DNA of 64,000 bases from Thysanoteuthis rhombus (lineage: Eukaryota > Mollusca > Cephalopoda > Oegopsida > Thysanoteuthidae): NCBI GenBank assembly GCA_963457665.1, contig OY735212.1, forward strand, positions 12,934,183 to 12,998,182, in the 5' to 3' direction. Under the pieces are notes generated by a model that saw only the letters and a program-made list of their open reading frames with translations, had not been told where the DNA came from and made no database searches. The first letter of the stretch is position 1. Every line of letters begins with the position of its first letter. The position numbers and the translations under genes were made by a program. Shown here piece by piece: positions 43,740 to 55,355 of the stretch.

Positions 43740-45055
43740 CCAAAACACACCATAATTCCCTTCGAAAACCACTCCCATTTACGCATATGTAATAAATGGT
43801 TTTGTATTGGTGGAAAGCCAAATGTTTCTAACTTCATTCGGTCCTGAGTAATTTAGCTTAAAAAGCACGACACAATAGATCGGGCCGTTTTTCCCCCTCA
43901 GATCTAAATAAATTTTCAAAACGCGTATTATTGGGTGGTGAAATCCACATCTTTAATATTTCTTTAGATTTGTCTGCGAATATTATTCAACGGAAGTGTT
44001 GCTTCCAATCTTTCTAATTCCGTATAAGATAAACATCAATGAACAGATATAGGACCTGAAATGGAATTCTATTCTAACGACTCGAAAAAAAGAATCTTGG
44101 ACATTATTTTTTTAATTTTAAAATATCATCCTAATTTGGATAATTACTACGTGTGAATTCTTCTGGTAAATAACATTTTTCAATGTCAATTTATTTTTAT
44201 TCATGGCTTTCCCAAGGGTATTAGTACAAAGTGAACAAGGATTATCTTGGCTGGAGTTTGAAGTCGACTCACCAATTCCATTTTTCTTTGCGGTACCTGG
44301 CACCCCTTGCTATAATTTTAGAAATGAATGTTCTCATACAATAAATAGATCCCTACAATTACGGCGTTCCCAGTTTATGTAGTATCGCGTAAGATGGTGC
44401 CCCTTATCGAAGTTTGGTTTAAAACATTAATTTTGACCCTGAATCAACCAGTATCAACCTATAGTGACCTTGGAAGCCAGTGTCAGCAATCACATGTCCA
44501 TTCTCAAATCAGAGTTACTTTCACAGACAAATTTTCAGCCCCAGAGGTCCAGCCGCTTGGGCGGCCAACTGACACGTACAACCTACCATGCAAACAATCG
44601 CCGGCGTTATATCAATAGAAGATACACGGCAAATGTTTAGGCCTTAAATAATTTCTATTTCACTTACCTATAGATCTGTCAATAGGTATCCACCTGCGTT
44701 TAAAAACTCATCATCATAATGCTAACTGATATCCAGTAGAACGGAAAGAAAACCAAGTTTTCTATGCCTCTGTGTTTTTTTCTCTTCATTGTAACAAATA
44801 AAACACTATAGAAAAAGGAAAATGGATTTAGATTGAAATAAAGCGAAATTGCCTTGTCGAGACGACGCAATTGGCCGTCGAGTATTCGAGATCGTTGGTG
44901 CAAAATGAATGTGATTTGTTGCGCTCGTCTGACTTTGAAACGGCGCTGATTATGCAACGAGATATTTTGCAAAGGGACCCAACCCATGGCTTCTTCGCTA
45001 ACGATTCGATAAGGTTGAATAATTACAAAATTAATTGCATTTACACATCTTGCTT
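43740..45055. other. No gene seen
   Basis: Only short frames without recognisable motifs, including a minus-strand frame of 95 residues at 44700-44987. Confidence 0.45.
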
Positions 45056-45057
45056 TT

Positions 45058-46140
45058 TTTTCCCCCTTCCGTCTCTATCACAGATTTGCCGGCTAGGGCG
45101 GAGATGGTAGAGACAGCTGCAGGAGCGCCTGACTTACAACCATTGCTAGCGTTTTGATCTCGTGAGCCATTGTTAGTGAGTGCGTATCTCGTTGGGCACT
45201 CAGGAACTTTGCACATGTCTATTATGCAGATACTTATTGAACTTACTTATATCACTAGTTTAGGACACCATTGAGGACCAACACATCACTGTAATATGCT
45301 ATGCTCTTTTCCCCCTTTCGTCTTTACCACAGATACACCAGGTTTAGTTGGGTGAAGGTAGAGGGGACAGCTACTAGAGCACTTGAGTTTTCAACCATAG
45401 CTAGTATCTAGATCTTGTAAGCTATTGTGAGTGAGTGCATTTCTCGGTGGGTACTCCAGAATTCTATACATATCTATTATGTAGGTACTGACTAAAATTT
45501 ATCTAGTCTGGGGCACTGAGTGAGGAGCAACTTTAGTATGATTCTCTCTTCCCCGCCCTCTCATCTTTATCATGGATTCGTCAGGTGTGTGATAGGTGGA
45601 GATAGCAGCTCGTACACATGACGTATAACCATAGCGAACGTTGTGCCCTCGTAAGGCATTTCCGTGATTTTATCTCTCTTCTCTGTACATACAATGCACC
45701 ACAACTCAGGTTATCTTACTATTATTACCTGTAATAAATTAATTACTGTTTATGCTTGTAAGGTTTTCCATCGAGTAATCACTACGCAACAGTGAAAAGG
45801 TGAACAGTGTTCAACTAAATTTTCAATTATTAGAATTCGGTTAAAAATACTCAACTTATAATCACTGCTCAACTTTTTACTATTGCATAATGTTTATATA
45901 ATAAACCCAATAAGCTCAAAGGGCAATTAATTTTTTCCAGATAATAATAAATCTATTCAAATTGTTCAGAGCATCTAGAGAGGTAGGTGGAGTGGTGGAC
46001 AACTACTGAAGCACCTCGCGTGCAACCATAGCGAGCATTTTAGTCTCGCAAGCCATTACTAGTGAGTGTATTTCCCCAAAGTTCTGTACATATCTATTAT
46101 GCCAATACTTGCCTAGCGTAGTTTAGTCTGGTACAAGGTA
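45058..46140. repeat. Satellite-like tandem repeat, ~245 bp unit, four copies
   Basis: Units start near 45061, 45311 and 45551 (CCCCCTTTCGTCTTTACCAC-type opening), and a fourth, 5'-short unit spans about 45977-46140. Conserved blocks are GGTRGAGACAGCTRC, GAGCAC.TGA.TT.CAACCAT, AGCYAT.GTGAGTGAGTGCAT, ACATRTCTATTATGYAGRTACT and ACT.AGT.T.GGNACC. Unit 3 is broken off at about 45665 by ~310 bp of unrelated sequence that contains a palindrome. Noncoding. Confidence 0.85.
45778..45894. mobile_element. Small palindromic element within the satellite
   Basis: The left arm ATCACTACGCAACAGTG.. (45778-45809) and the right arm ..CACTGCTCAAC..TATTGCATAATG (45863-45894) pair as inverted repeats of about 32 bp, with mostly transition-type mismatches around a ~53 bp loop. 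The segment lies inside the ~310 bp that interrupts satellite unit 3, so it is probably part of a foldback-type insertion. Confidence 0.6.
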
Positions 46141-46144
46141 AATA

Positions 46145-46725
46145 GTTTTAGGCTTTGTGAGGCTTGCTGGCTAAACACCGTTCCATGGCTAGGCAGTCAG
46201 AATCGCTATTATTTACGTGGACTGTCCGGAAAGTATCTAACCTTTGAGAACCGGTTACGCAGCCTTTATGTAACTTGGTACCAAATCAGGGAATACTTTA
46301 CTGTGCATCTCTGAACAGATACTCTCTAATGGGATAACTTCGTCAGCAGGGGGACACCATTGACTGAACTTGTGAATCGTTTGACTGTCTCATTCTCAAT
46401 GACCGATTGTGTCATTTTTCACGTCTTGAATAGGTTTTTTTTTGTTTTACAGAACATCACATCATCTACGTCTGTCAGTACACTTGCACCTACTTCATAC
46501 TTAGATCCCTACGACTTATAGATTTTCGATGTTGAAAGGTAAGGATGGTGTCACAAGGAACGAAGGCACAAATGTCTTACGATATTTTTCTGTTACTATT
46601 TGGTTACAGGATACTCTACGGACACATCTCATTCATTTATGAACACGACTGTAGATATAAACCAAATATTACACCCATGTATATATATACAAGAAAATAT
46701 CCAATAAAAATTTAATGCACGCACG
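46145..46725. other. No gene seen; possible mariner-like end at ~46218
   Basis: ACGTGGACTGTCCGGAAAGT at about 46215 resembles the outer inverted repeat of some mariners (ACGAGG.CTGTCC..AAAGTA), but no transposase or matching right end was found. Confidence 0.35.
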
Positions 46726-46727
46726 CA

Positions 46728-46729
46728 TG

Positions 46730-46787
<58 letters not shown>
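46728..46787. repeat. (CA)n-(TA)n array
   Basis: A CA run passing into a TA run. Confidence 0.94.
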
Positions 46788-46788
<1 letters not shown>

Positions 46789-46879
46789 AATAACTATTCT
46801 ATTTTCTATACAACATATACATACAATAATGAACAAGTACAAAATTGTATTTCTTGTCTGTGATTTAATCATTACTCAA

Positions 46880-47015
46880 ATGTGTAAGAGCTGCTTCACG
46901 TTAAGACAGCTTCCTATCAGTCGCAGGTTCTATCCCTGCAGTAACCCGTATCTTTAATTGTTTTTTCTATTTACGTTGTCTAGGACAACTGATACATTGA
47001 CCATGTAAATAAATG
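46880..47015 (+). mobile_element. SINE family S1, copy 3
   Basis: tRNA-like head with GTGTAAGAGCTGCTTCACG, CAGTCGCAGGTTCTATCCCT (B box with one change), then TTTAATTGTTTTTTCTATTT, ACGTTGTCTAGG. Same block order as the copies at 9.30 and 32.96 kb. Confidence 0.68.
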
Positions 47016-47054
47016 AAATGGCCCTTAAGTAGGAAAATGCCCTAATACAATACA

Positions 47055-48165
47055 GATTGTGAGCATTACCAATTTTCGAGTAGAGATAGAGAGCATGTGT
47101 CAGGCCTTGATGAATATCGACAGCAATATGAAGGGAAGAGTAATAACCTGACAAATACGGATGAGGAAGTAGCAGAGATGATTGGCAAGATAAATAATAA
47201 CATCGGGAAATATCCAAAGACAATAATAGAGCTAATAAAAAAGAAGAGAAATATGGATGTGAAAACTGCATAGAACGAAACCCACTGTAGCAGAACTTGA
47301 CAAATTAATAGACAAAAGAATTGTAGATGAAAGAAAGAACAAAATCATGAAGAGAATATTAGAGGTTATCATAAAAGAAAAAAGTTCAAAACACGCCCGA
47401 GCTGCAGATGATACTTACAAGCAACAGATGCTTGCACGAAAGGATAAAAATGACAGAATCATCAAACGCAGGGACAAACAGCCACAAATAAATCAGTAAT
47501 ACTGTGAAATTTTGTATGTTCCAAAGGGAGTACCAAACTAATAAGCCGATAAATACTAGAGATATCCCAGATATAACAGAAAACGAAGTAGTGTTTGCAC
47601 TACGAAAGATGAAATTTGGAAAAGCTCCGGGCCAGGATAGCATAAGAGCATACCACCTGGGAGATGCAGGAAAGATCTTCCACAAAGGACTATCACAGCT
47701 ATTTACACAGTGTATACGAGAAAGAAAAATACCTGGGAATTTGTTCCATTAGAAAAGAGATAATCGAGACGTTGGCAACTATCACACTATTACCTAACAT
47801 ATATAAACTATGAACAAAAATATCCAAGCACTCTTGATAGAAATCAACCACATGGCTAAGCAAGTTTTATAAGTGGCTATTCAACAATAGACCACCTGCA
47901 TTAGTTGGTCCACTGTACCTGCTGATCGAAAAGTCATTAGTATACAACAAACTATTTTGTTAGTCTTTTGTAGATTGTGGGTACATTTGACTCCATGGTA
48001 TAACATGCGACAGTCTTCAACTAAATGCATGAACAAAGTGTTCACGAAAATTACATGTAAGTAATTAAGAACGTATACCAAAATAGCTCCGTAATAATTA
48101 CATTACATACAGATACACGCACGATGGAAATAGAGGGATACAATATCACCTAACATATCCATAAT
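47055..48165 (+). mobile_element. LINE family A, 5' and middle part (A9)
   Basis: Covers the linker and fingers of the LINE. It starts around REHVSGLDEYRQQYEGKSNN, then TDEEVAEMIGKINNNIGKYP, then decayed KKKRNMDVKTA. The most intact part is NEVVFALRKMKFGKAPGQDS, IRAYHL (the conserved KAPG-D-I--EHL box). LYLLIEKSLVYNK and a broken FVDYEKAFDS-like region follow, then YQN..ATITLHTDT-like sequence. This part lies upstream of the pieces seen in A3 and A6, so the copies together sample most of the element. It has many stops and frame changes. Confidence 0.75.
47504..47749 (+). CDS. LINE family A RT fingers fragment
   Basis: An 82-residue open frame inside copy A9. NTRDIPDITENEVVFALRKM, then KFGKAPGQDSIRAYHL is the RT motif (typically K-GKAPG-D-I--E-L) that precedes the NYRPISLL box. 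GLSQLFTQCIRERKIPGNL is the usual continuation. It stops before the NYRP box. The Met start is not biological. Confidence 0.75.
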
Positions 48166-48728
48166 GAGTATTGAAAGTATCATCAGGACACAATGATCAA
48201 ACGTTATACAATGATAATTTCAGATAGAAATTCAGTTAGAATGACGATTAGGACAGTGGATTTATTGAAGTACTCTCGGATATAGGTCTATGTTAACTTG
48301 TGTGTTTGCTTGTACACGAGCGTGTGTGGGTGTGTGTGTGGTATTAATTTTTGATGAGTTTTCTTTCATCTATTTTGTTGCTAATTATTGGAATGATCAT
48401 GCAGTTTTCACATTTATTTCACGACTATCAAATGTAAAAATGACTCAAGCGTTCGAATGAAAAAGAACAACAAAAAAAGATTTTTATAGATTTAAAGATT
48501 ATGATAACAATATTCGTTTAAACCAAGAAATCCAGTTATCTTAAAATTAATGATAGATATTTGCAGTTTCTGTCAGTTTCATGCCATTGCAATCAACGAA
48601 CAATTGTTTTTTTCTGTTTTCATTTTACCTATGTATACAGCTGGAGTGTTGTTTTTTCATGGGGCATTTTCCTTATTTTCCAGGGTTGTTTTTCATTGCT
48701 CTCCCTCTCTTTCTTTCTTTCCCTCTCT

Positions 48729-48762
<34 letters not shown>

Positions 48763-49148
48763 AGTAATGTGCATATTAGCAGCAATTTCCCTTCAAACAT
48801 GTTTCATTAAGCACAACGTAAAGTTCGTAAACTTTCTATGGTTCGTTAATCAGCTATCCTAACTTGTTTACAGTGCAAAAGAACCGTCAAAAGTTCTTTA
48901 AGTTGTCCATTGTACGCTTTTGAACACCAGGAGTCATTATTGAGTAGAAATAATTATTCATAACATTGATGGAGACTTATATTTTACATATTTAGAGTGT
49001 GTTATTCTTATGGTTTATATATTCAAAGTATGTTATTTTATATTTTTAGTGTTTGCGAGTAATATCAAGAGATTGAAAAAAACAAAACAAAGAAAACACA
49101 TTTTTTGAAGATATTATGACTCCCCGAAATACTTTCCCTGGTTTGCAA
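48166..49148. other. No gene seen; short (TA)n array
   Basis: TCTCCCTCT and TTTCTTTC stretches lead into (TA)n at 48732-48761. The frames over it (ISSLSLYIYIY) are low complexity. Confidence 0.5.
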
Positions 49149-49149
49149 C

Positions 49150-49425
49150 CACCTTCATTCTCATAAAGGGGTTTGATTTACAATGTAAGCTTCTGCTAAA
49201 TAAGTCCGTTAGTTTGGGTCGATAGCGTTCATGCTTTTTTTTCTTTTGAAAATTCAGTCATTTTAGTGATCCACTAAAAGATGAGAGTTGTAACTCATTC
49301 ATTGATCAACCTTCGTTCCAGTTTTTTAATTGATTGCCCCCAACATGGCATGCTGCATAAAAACGCTGGTCACATGACAGTTCCGACTGAGTAACTAACT
49401 AGACCTTTTATTTTGTCTTTCAGAC
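49150..49425 (+). repeat. Dispersed repeat R3, copy 4 (distal part)
   Basis: Starts at AAAGGGGTTTGATTTACAAT and keeps TGCTAAATAAGTCCGTTAGT, AGCGTTCATGCTT, TCATTCATTGATCAACC, AATTGATTGCCCCCAACATG, AAACGCTGGTCACATGACAG and GAGTAACTAACTAGACC. The proximal AAACTGTCACC block is absent. Confidence 0.72.
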
Positions 49426-49429
49426 ATCT

Positions 49430-51590
49430 GCACTGCTGATTAAATGTTCCAATTTTCAGTCCTCCATTGGTGACACATACATATCTACGTACATTCATAC
49501 ATAGCAAGTCAGCCAACCAGTCAGGTAGAATCATTTGAAAACTTGAAAAACCTTTAATGACCTTACATCAATGAGTAAACCCTAAGCAGTTTTCATTGAT
49601 AGTCAATTTCTTTTAAAGCAAACATAGTGGGGTTTTATTATTTATAATTGAATATTATACGATTTTGAAGTTGGTTTCCCTTTTTTGATAAGACGTCAAC
49701 TTCCCGCTAAATATATCACCGAAATCTGCTGGGACGTCCATTTCGCTGTCAATGTGCCTATCTAAAATGGATTTCTGTTTCCTGTTTTTGTGGTCGTCTT
49801 AAGCTAAGGCTTAGATCTTTTTGGACGTTTTTTTTCTATCGGAACAATGACAGATTGTTCGTATACGTTTTTTCCCGTTCGGGAAATGCCCTGACCAAAC
49901 TTGCAATCATTTCTCCCCATAATCGGCCCGCGCCCAATGCATTATGGAATTAGAGCCACCTTATTGGAAAAAACGAACAAACAATTACTTCAAAATCGTA
50001 TAAAATTTAATTTTAGCATCAGAACGAAGACTGGTAAAAAAATCTGAAAAATGATTATTTGCGTGCCCTTAGTAGGAGCGATCGTATTTAAAACTCGCTG
50101 GCTAAAATTTCGTGAAAATATAGATAAACAAACCGTCTGCTGTTAGAGAATTTTACGAAAACTCCAATGTGCAAGCACACGTACATTCGTTTGGAATTAC
50201 AAAATATCAACTATTTATTACATTTCAGTAGAAATTTCTCTACCCCTTTCCAATATCGGAGTAACTCAACGCATCCAAATCAGCGATATAACTACAACTC
50301 ACACAACGCCATACGCACAAAGTCTTGCTATGTTGAGTTTAGAAGTAAATCAACTTTCTATTAAAAAAAGTGATTGGAGTGTACTCGTTTATAGGCGATA
50401 CTGTATGTTGACAGTTTTGGATGACGGTTTCTTATGATGGGTTTAAACAGAGTGATGTCCCTTACTCATCATTTCGCTCCAAAGCGACTGAGGTCGACAC
50501 AGTTAGCCATAAAAAATGAAGAGGAAGACATTACAATGATGGGCACGAATGTTCGATTGGATTCAATGAAACATTTATCGCCATTTCCTGTGCATTGATC
50601 CTTCGAATTGTTGCGTGAAGGCCATAAAGCGCCACCTGCCGTTCTGTGTTCAAAATCTATTCGCTTAGGGGAGAGCATCACACGTTTTAATGGAGACACA
50701 ATTGCCAATCATTTAGATCTCTTTTGTTTTGATTAGTTTTCGCCTCTTTGTATCTACTTTCCGGCTTTTCATTCTTTCTTTTTTACACTCTTTCTTTCTT
50801 TATTTCCCTGTCTTCCTTTCTACGTTTTTCAATTTTTCTTTTCACTGCTTGTTTTCTGTCTCTTTTTGTCCCTTCTTTCCTTCATTCTTTCTTTCTTTTC
50901 TTACAATTTCTTTTTTCCCTTACCTTCAATCTTTTTGTCCTTCTTTTTTTTTCTTTTCCTACGCTTCTCTTGCTTACGCTTGTTTTTTATTTGTTTCTCT
51001 CTTCTTTTCTTACACATATTTCTTTTTTCTTTTTTCTTTTTACTTTTTCGTTTTCCTTTTCTCTTCCTCTACAATTTTTCTCTCTCTCAGTCTTCACCTT
51101 TTTCTTTGTTTGTTTGTTTCTTTCTTTTTCTTCATACACTTTTTTTACATTTATTTATTTTTAGACTCTTCTTTTCTGCAATATTTCTTTCCTTATCTTT
51201 TTTTTAACCTTTTTTTCTCTCTCTCCATATCTTCCTTTCTTCAACACTGCAAAGGGGAATTCAACTATTTATATCATTCCAAATGTTTCATAGATTTTCA
51301 TACCGTACCAAATATGGGTCAGCTGGAGTGTAGTAGAAAGATTATTTTGCACCAAAATCTTTAATAGACAAGGTATGCTTAACTTGTAAATCCTTACATG
51401 AGCTCGACTTCAACTACTTTAGATACTAAACAGGTCGCCTTTTGTCCATTACGATATGAAGTGGCCAGTTTGGGATACTAAGAATACGTTTCCGAATTTC
51501 AGTTGTACAATAGAAAACAGCAGCTAGGTGCTCATTTCAAACGAATTAGTGCCTTTTTACATTCTTATCAAAATCGAGTCCAAGTCCGAA
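49430..51590. other. No gene seen; pyrimidine-rich tract at 50.74-51.24 kb
   Basis: About 500 bp of T/C-rich sequence (CTTTCTTT, TTTCTTTTCTT) creates three long overlapping F/S/L-rich open frames, the longest 211 residues (50729-51364). They sit in three different frames over the same tract and have no domain, so they are rejected as genes. Confidence 0.6.
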
Positions 51591-51594
51591 GTAA

Positions 51595-51624
51595 ACTTTG
51601 CATCCCTACCGTAACAACAACAAT

Positions 51625-51662
<38 letters not shown>

Positions 51663-51666
51663 CAGC

Positions 51667-51729
<63 letters not shown>

Positions 51730-51945
51730 CCTAGTCAAATGTTCCAAGTCTGAAATTGACTTGATTTCTGTCGTAACAACATCAAAAACAAGAACAATAA
51801 TCACCAGATTTTACAAGTCTGGAGTTGACTTTGTATTTCTACCATAACGACAGCAAGAGCAAGAACAATCGGTGCCAAATGTTCTGGAATTGATTTTATT
51901 TTCCAACCGTAACGACAACAACACCAAGAAAACAAGAACAACTGT
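51595..51945. repeat. Short tandem units (~70 bp) with one expanded (CAG)n/(CAA)n
   Basis: At least three related units: each has a YACCRTAACRACARCAA-like start (near 51608, 51766, 51840 and 51907), a CAA-rich segment, then TGTTCYRRARTYTGRARTTG and ATTTYT. In the first unit the CAA-rich segment has expanded into (CAG)11-12 and (CAA)20-plus (51629-51727). Confidence 0.78.
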
Positions 51946-51959
51946 GTTGGTTGTGAAAT

Positions 51960-52725
51960 AGGTTATTTAAAGATGAAATGATATCTCACTTAGTATCATG
52001 CTGGAACTTTCCTTTTCCTGATCCACTGTGTCCGATCCCAAGAATTTATCCTCAATTTGAACTGCATCTTTCATGGCTCTTTGTCTACCCTCCAACGAAA
52101 TTTCATTTAAATTTATTGTTAACTTGAGATACCATTCGGATAGACATGGGAGTTCGGTGATATATATATGTATGTGTGTGTTTGTGAGTACGTAACTACG
52201 GCGTAGGGACGGTAATATTGCCTGAATACATCCGAAAATTCAATCATATCTTTTGAAGTCCATTGTAGACCCTCCAACCAAATTTCACTGATATAGATTT
52301 TTGATCTCCCAAATGACAGGATGATAAAATACGTTCATCAAGAAGTGACATGTTTGATCATATAAGTAGCAATCATTACCACAAATAGTATTATTAAATA
52401 TTGCCTCAGTTTATGTGATATAACTACGTACATGGCAAAAATAATATTTATGCAAAACAACCTTACTACAAATAATACCAAATACACAGTTCCTCCAATA
52501 GATTCAGGTTAGTACAAAACCAAATAATATATAACTGATACACTTTCGAATCGAAACATTCTATCAGCACACTAAGGAAATCCTATATCACCCACACACA
52601 TATTCACACGAAATACTAATGTACACTCAGTCTCCTCCACAACAGGAGAGTACAGAAATAAAACAAATATATTTTTAAAAAAATGTGCAGCAATACCTTA
52701 TTGTACATCGAAATCACAATAATCA
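51960..52725. other. No gene seen; one imperfect repeat pair
   Basis: GTCTACCCTCCAACGAAATT (about 52084) and GTAGACCCTCCAACCAAATT (about 52264) lie in similar local context about 180 bp apart. Nothing else is recognised. Confidence 0.45.
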
Positions 52726-52727
52726 AA

Positions 52728-52792
52728 ACTGCACACACACACACACACACACACGCATACATACATACATACATACTTATATATATATATGT

Positions 52793-52881
<89 letters not shown>
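52728..52881. repeat. (CA)n-(CATA)n-(TA)n array
   Basis: A CA run to 52754, CATA to about 52775, then TA with TATG interruptions to 52881. It borders the Penelope-like fragment on its right. Confidence 0.95.
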
Positions 52882-52883
<2 letters not shown>

Positions 52884-52884
<1 letters not shown>

Positions 52885-53430
52885 GTTGTGTGGAAAATAT
52901 TGCACGAATAATTGGAGAAATACAACGAAAAACAAAGAAAAGCCCAGACAAAACAAACAATTGCAGAAATAAGGATCATGATTTCCATGAAACAAATATA
53001 ATTTACAAAGCAGCAATAAGAGCCAAAGAACCCTCGAAAGGAGAAAAGTTTTATAGGAATTACTGAAACAAATTGGACACGACGATATTTCAATCATAAA
53101 TTGTCATTAGATAACCACATACATGAAAACAATACAACATTGTCAAAGCAAAAATGGAGTATAAGAAAATAGAGCAAAATGCATGAAAACAAACGAGAAT
53201 TAAAAGGGCTATCCTATGCAGAAACACGTAAAAAATGTACGTTTGTTTATAGGAGAGGCTGAACATCATATGTTTTGAGGCACTGGACAAACCATTGAAT
53301 AGAAGAAGGGATGTTATTTTAAAGTGCAGGCATGAGAATCGGTTCCCACAGGAAACGTGAAGAATGAAGGTAGAAACTTCAACGACGGAAAAGAAGCCAG
53401 TAGACAGCATGTATGACGACTAGGAAACGC
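52884..53430 (+). mobile_element. Penelope-like element, C-terminal part
   Basis: The plus strand encodes the end of a Penelope-like retroelement ORF. First come [15 protein letters not shown] and [20 protein letters not shown], where the CRNK-x-C/H-x-C--IIY-A pattern is the linker typical of these elements. The GIY-YIG nuclease region follows in decayed form: NKLDT, NHKLSLDNHIHENNTTLSKQ, then a C-terminal CRHENRFP-like stretch. Frame changes and stops occur between these pieces. Penelope-like elements are retroelements with a GIY-YIG endonuclease and no capsid. An inverted copy of the first ~190 bp lies at 53.6-53.8 kb. Confidence 0.72.
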
Positions 53431-53599
53431 TGATTTCGAGATTTAGAAAAGGAAAAAAAATCAGACGAATTTCTTTGATTTTCAATATACAAGTATTGTT
53501 CAAACGACGCCATCTTAGTACAACAATGGCTCACGCTGAATTTTATGTGGACACTATTTAAATTGCGCAGTTGAAAGTACCCGGTCTAATCAATCGTTT

Positions 53600-53832
53600 G
53601 AGCAATACTTATGAACATTGTATATACGCGTGTCCGATTTGTTTCAGCAGTTCCTATAAATCTTTTCTTCTTTCGAGGGTTCTTTGGTTTTCATTGTGGT
53701 TTCGTAAATTATATTTCTTTCTTGGCAATTATGATCCAGGGGAAATGTTTGTTTATTTCTACAATCATAAGTTTTGTTTTGAGCTCTTTCTTTGTTTTTC
53801 GTTATCTTCTTGTTTTGATTTCTCAATCATCT
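53600..53832 (-). mobile_element. Penelope-like element, inverted second copy
   Basis: The minus strand reads NKTYDCRNKQTFPLDHNCQE, RNIIYETTMKTKEPSKEEK, IYRNC, then NKSDTR. This matches the CRNK..FPLD..C..IIY segment of Penelope-like linkers and is homologous to 52905-53090 in inverted orientation. It keeps the PLDHNC part better than the plus-strand copy. Confidence 0.74.
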
Positions 53833-53930
53833 TGTACTCAAACAAGAAAGACTAACAAAAAGATTGAAAAATATTCCTTGTCCGTCGTATTCAACTAAAT
53901 ATGCATTTAGGAAGGATTGCTGCCAAGCAC

Positions 53931-53969
<39 letters not shown>

Positions 53970-55073
53970 TTATATATATGTATATAGATAGATAGATAGA
54001 TGGAGAGAGAGGGGGAGAGAGAGAGATAAAGAGATAGATATGCCCGTATGTATAATGAAATAATTTTATTAACGATTTCTGTTCATAAAAGTTTCTGTGA
54101 TATTGGTTTGATGGATAAAATCCTTTAATATCCAAAGTAATATCCAATTAAAGACGGCTATCCAGCGACCGGAAGTGCGTAATCTGCTATCAGTAAAATC
54201 AGTCGCCATCTTTACTTTCTTTTCAGAAATGTCATTTACCCCTCGGATATTCGGAAGGAGTAAACTCAATTGCAATTATAGTGTGAAATATTTTCCCCAG
54301 GCATGGTCATATGATAAGCACACATAATTATGGAGTGTCTCATATATGCGATTTTGCATTGTTTATCAAGAGGTATATACAGTGAGTTTCAATATGCTTA
54401 TAGAGCATCAGAATCGACGGGATTTGAACCAAAAATTAAAAAATACAAAAAAAAACAAAAAAAAAATCGAACTTGCAATCACAGTCAATAATTGAACAAT
54501 CGTTGCGTCAAAACGTGATGTCATGTGAAAGAAAAAATTCCATCGAAGAATGAATATGGTCATCATAAATTTCACATATGACATCTATGGCGTTCTCCAC
54601 GGGAATATATCTAAAAAGAGTAAAAACAAAAAACAAAACAAACAAACACACATCTACAAAATTTTAGATTCTAGAGAATCCAGATGTTAATACTGAATCC
54701 GTCAGATCAGTGCCCCCAAAAGGTTAAGAAAGCTTTTTTTTTTTCAAAAAATGATATTTTTAAGTGGGTTTAGTGGAGTACTGATACCAACTACAGAACG
54801 GTATAGCCAGGAGAGTTGGAACACATTAACAGCTCATGCTCATATAAACAAGGATAAAACTCTTCGCAATTTTTTTCGATTGTTCAACTCGACTGCACCT
54901 TGGATAGATATGTACGAAACTCAGAAAACTTTGGTCTAATTTCTGTCAATTTTGAATGTATGTTACAAGAAATATGTATCGGATACTTCGCTCTCACTGT
55001 ATCACAATTTTCACTCGTTTCGGTCGGTGTGTTTGTTTCAAACCAAAATGTATTGTGAATCTGACTATTATTG
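53833..55073. other. No gene seen; (CA)n, (GATA)n and (GA)n near 53.93-54.03 kb
   Basis: (CA)n at 53927-53965, a short TA run, GATA units at 53985-54001, then GA-rich sequence to 54030. The rest is AT-rich; a purine-rich A/C stretch is at 54445-54470. No coding region is seen. Confidence 0.5.
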
Positions 55074-55075
55074 CA

Positions 55076-55355
55076 AAAACTGTCACTAAAATTGTCAACG
55101 TAGGTTTTTTTTTTCAGTTCTCAAGTTCGTCTGGTCAGCTATGTATGTATGTATGTATGTATGTATGTATGTATGTATGTATGTATGTATCACAGAGCTA
55201 GAGGACTGAAGATTTAAACAATTTCTTTTTATAATGTCTTGAAAAAAAAGTTGTTTTTATTGATTTTTCAATTCTGCCAATAAAGGGGAGTCCAGTTTAC
55301 CGTGTAAGATTATGAAAAATAAGACTTTTTTTAAAGATCACTGTCCAACTTTCTA
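55076..55355 (+). repeat. Dispersed repeat R3, copy 5 (proximal part)
   Basis: AAAACTGTCACTAAAATTGT, CAACGTAGG, then a (TATG)n expansion at 55140-55190 in the same place as the TATG/GGCT run of copy 1, then GAGCTAGAGGACTGAAGATT, TAATGTCTTGAAAAAAAAG and GGGGAGTCCAGTTTACCGTG. It breaks off after GATCACTGTCCAAC. Confidence 0.72.

Noticed and set aside
50729-51364. A 211-residue plus-strand open frame rich in F, S and L
   Set aside because: It lies on a polypyrimidine tract, and two further frames are open over the same bases. Composition explains it; it is not a membrane protein.
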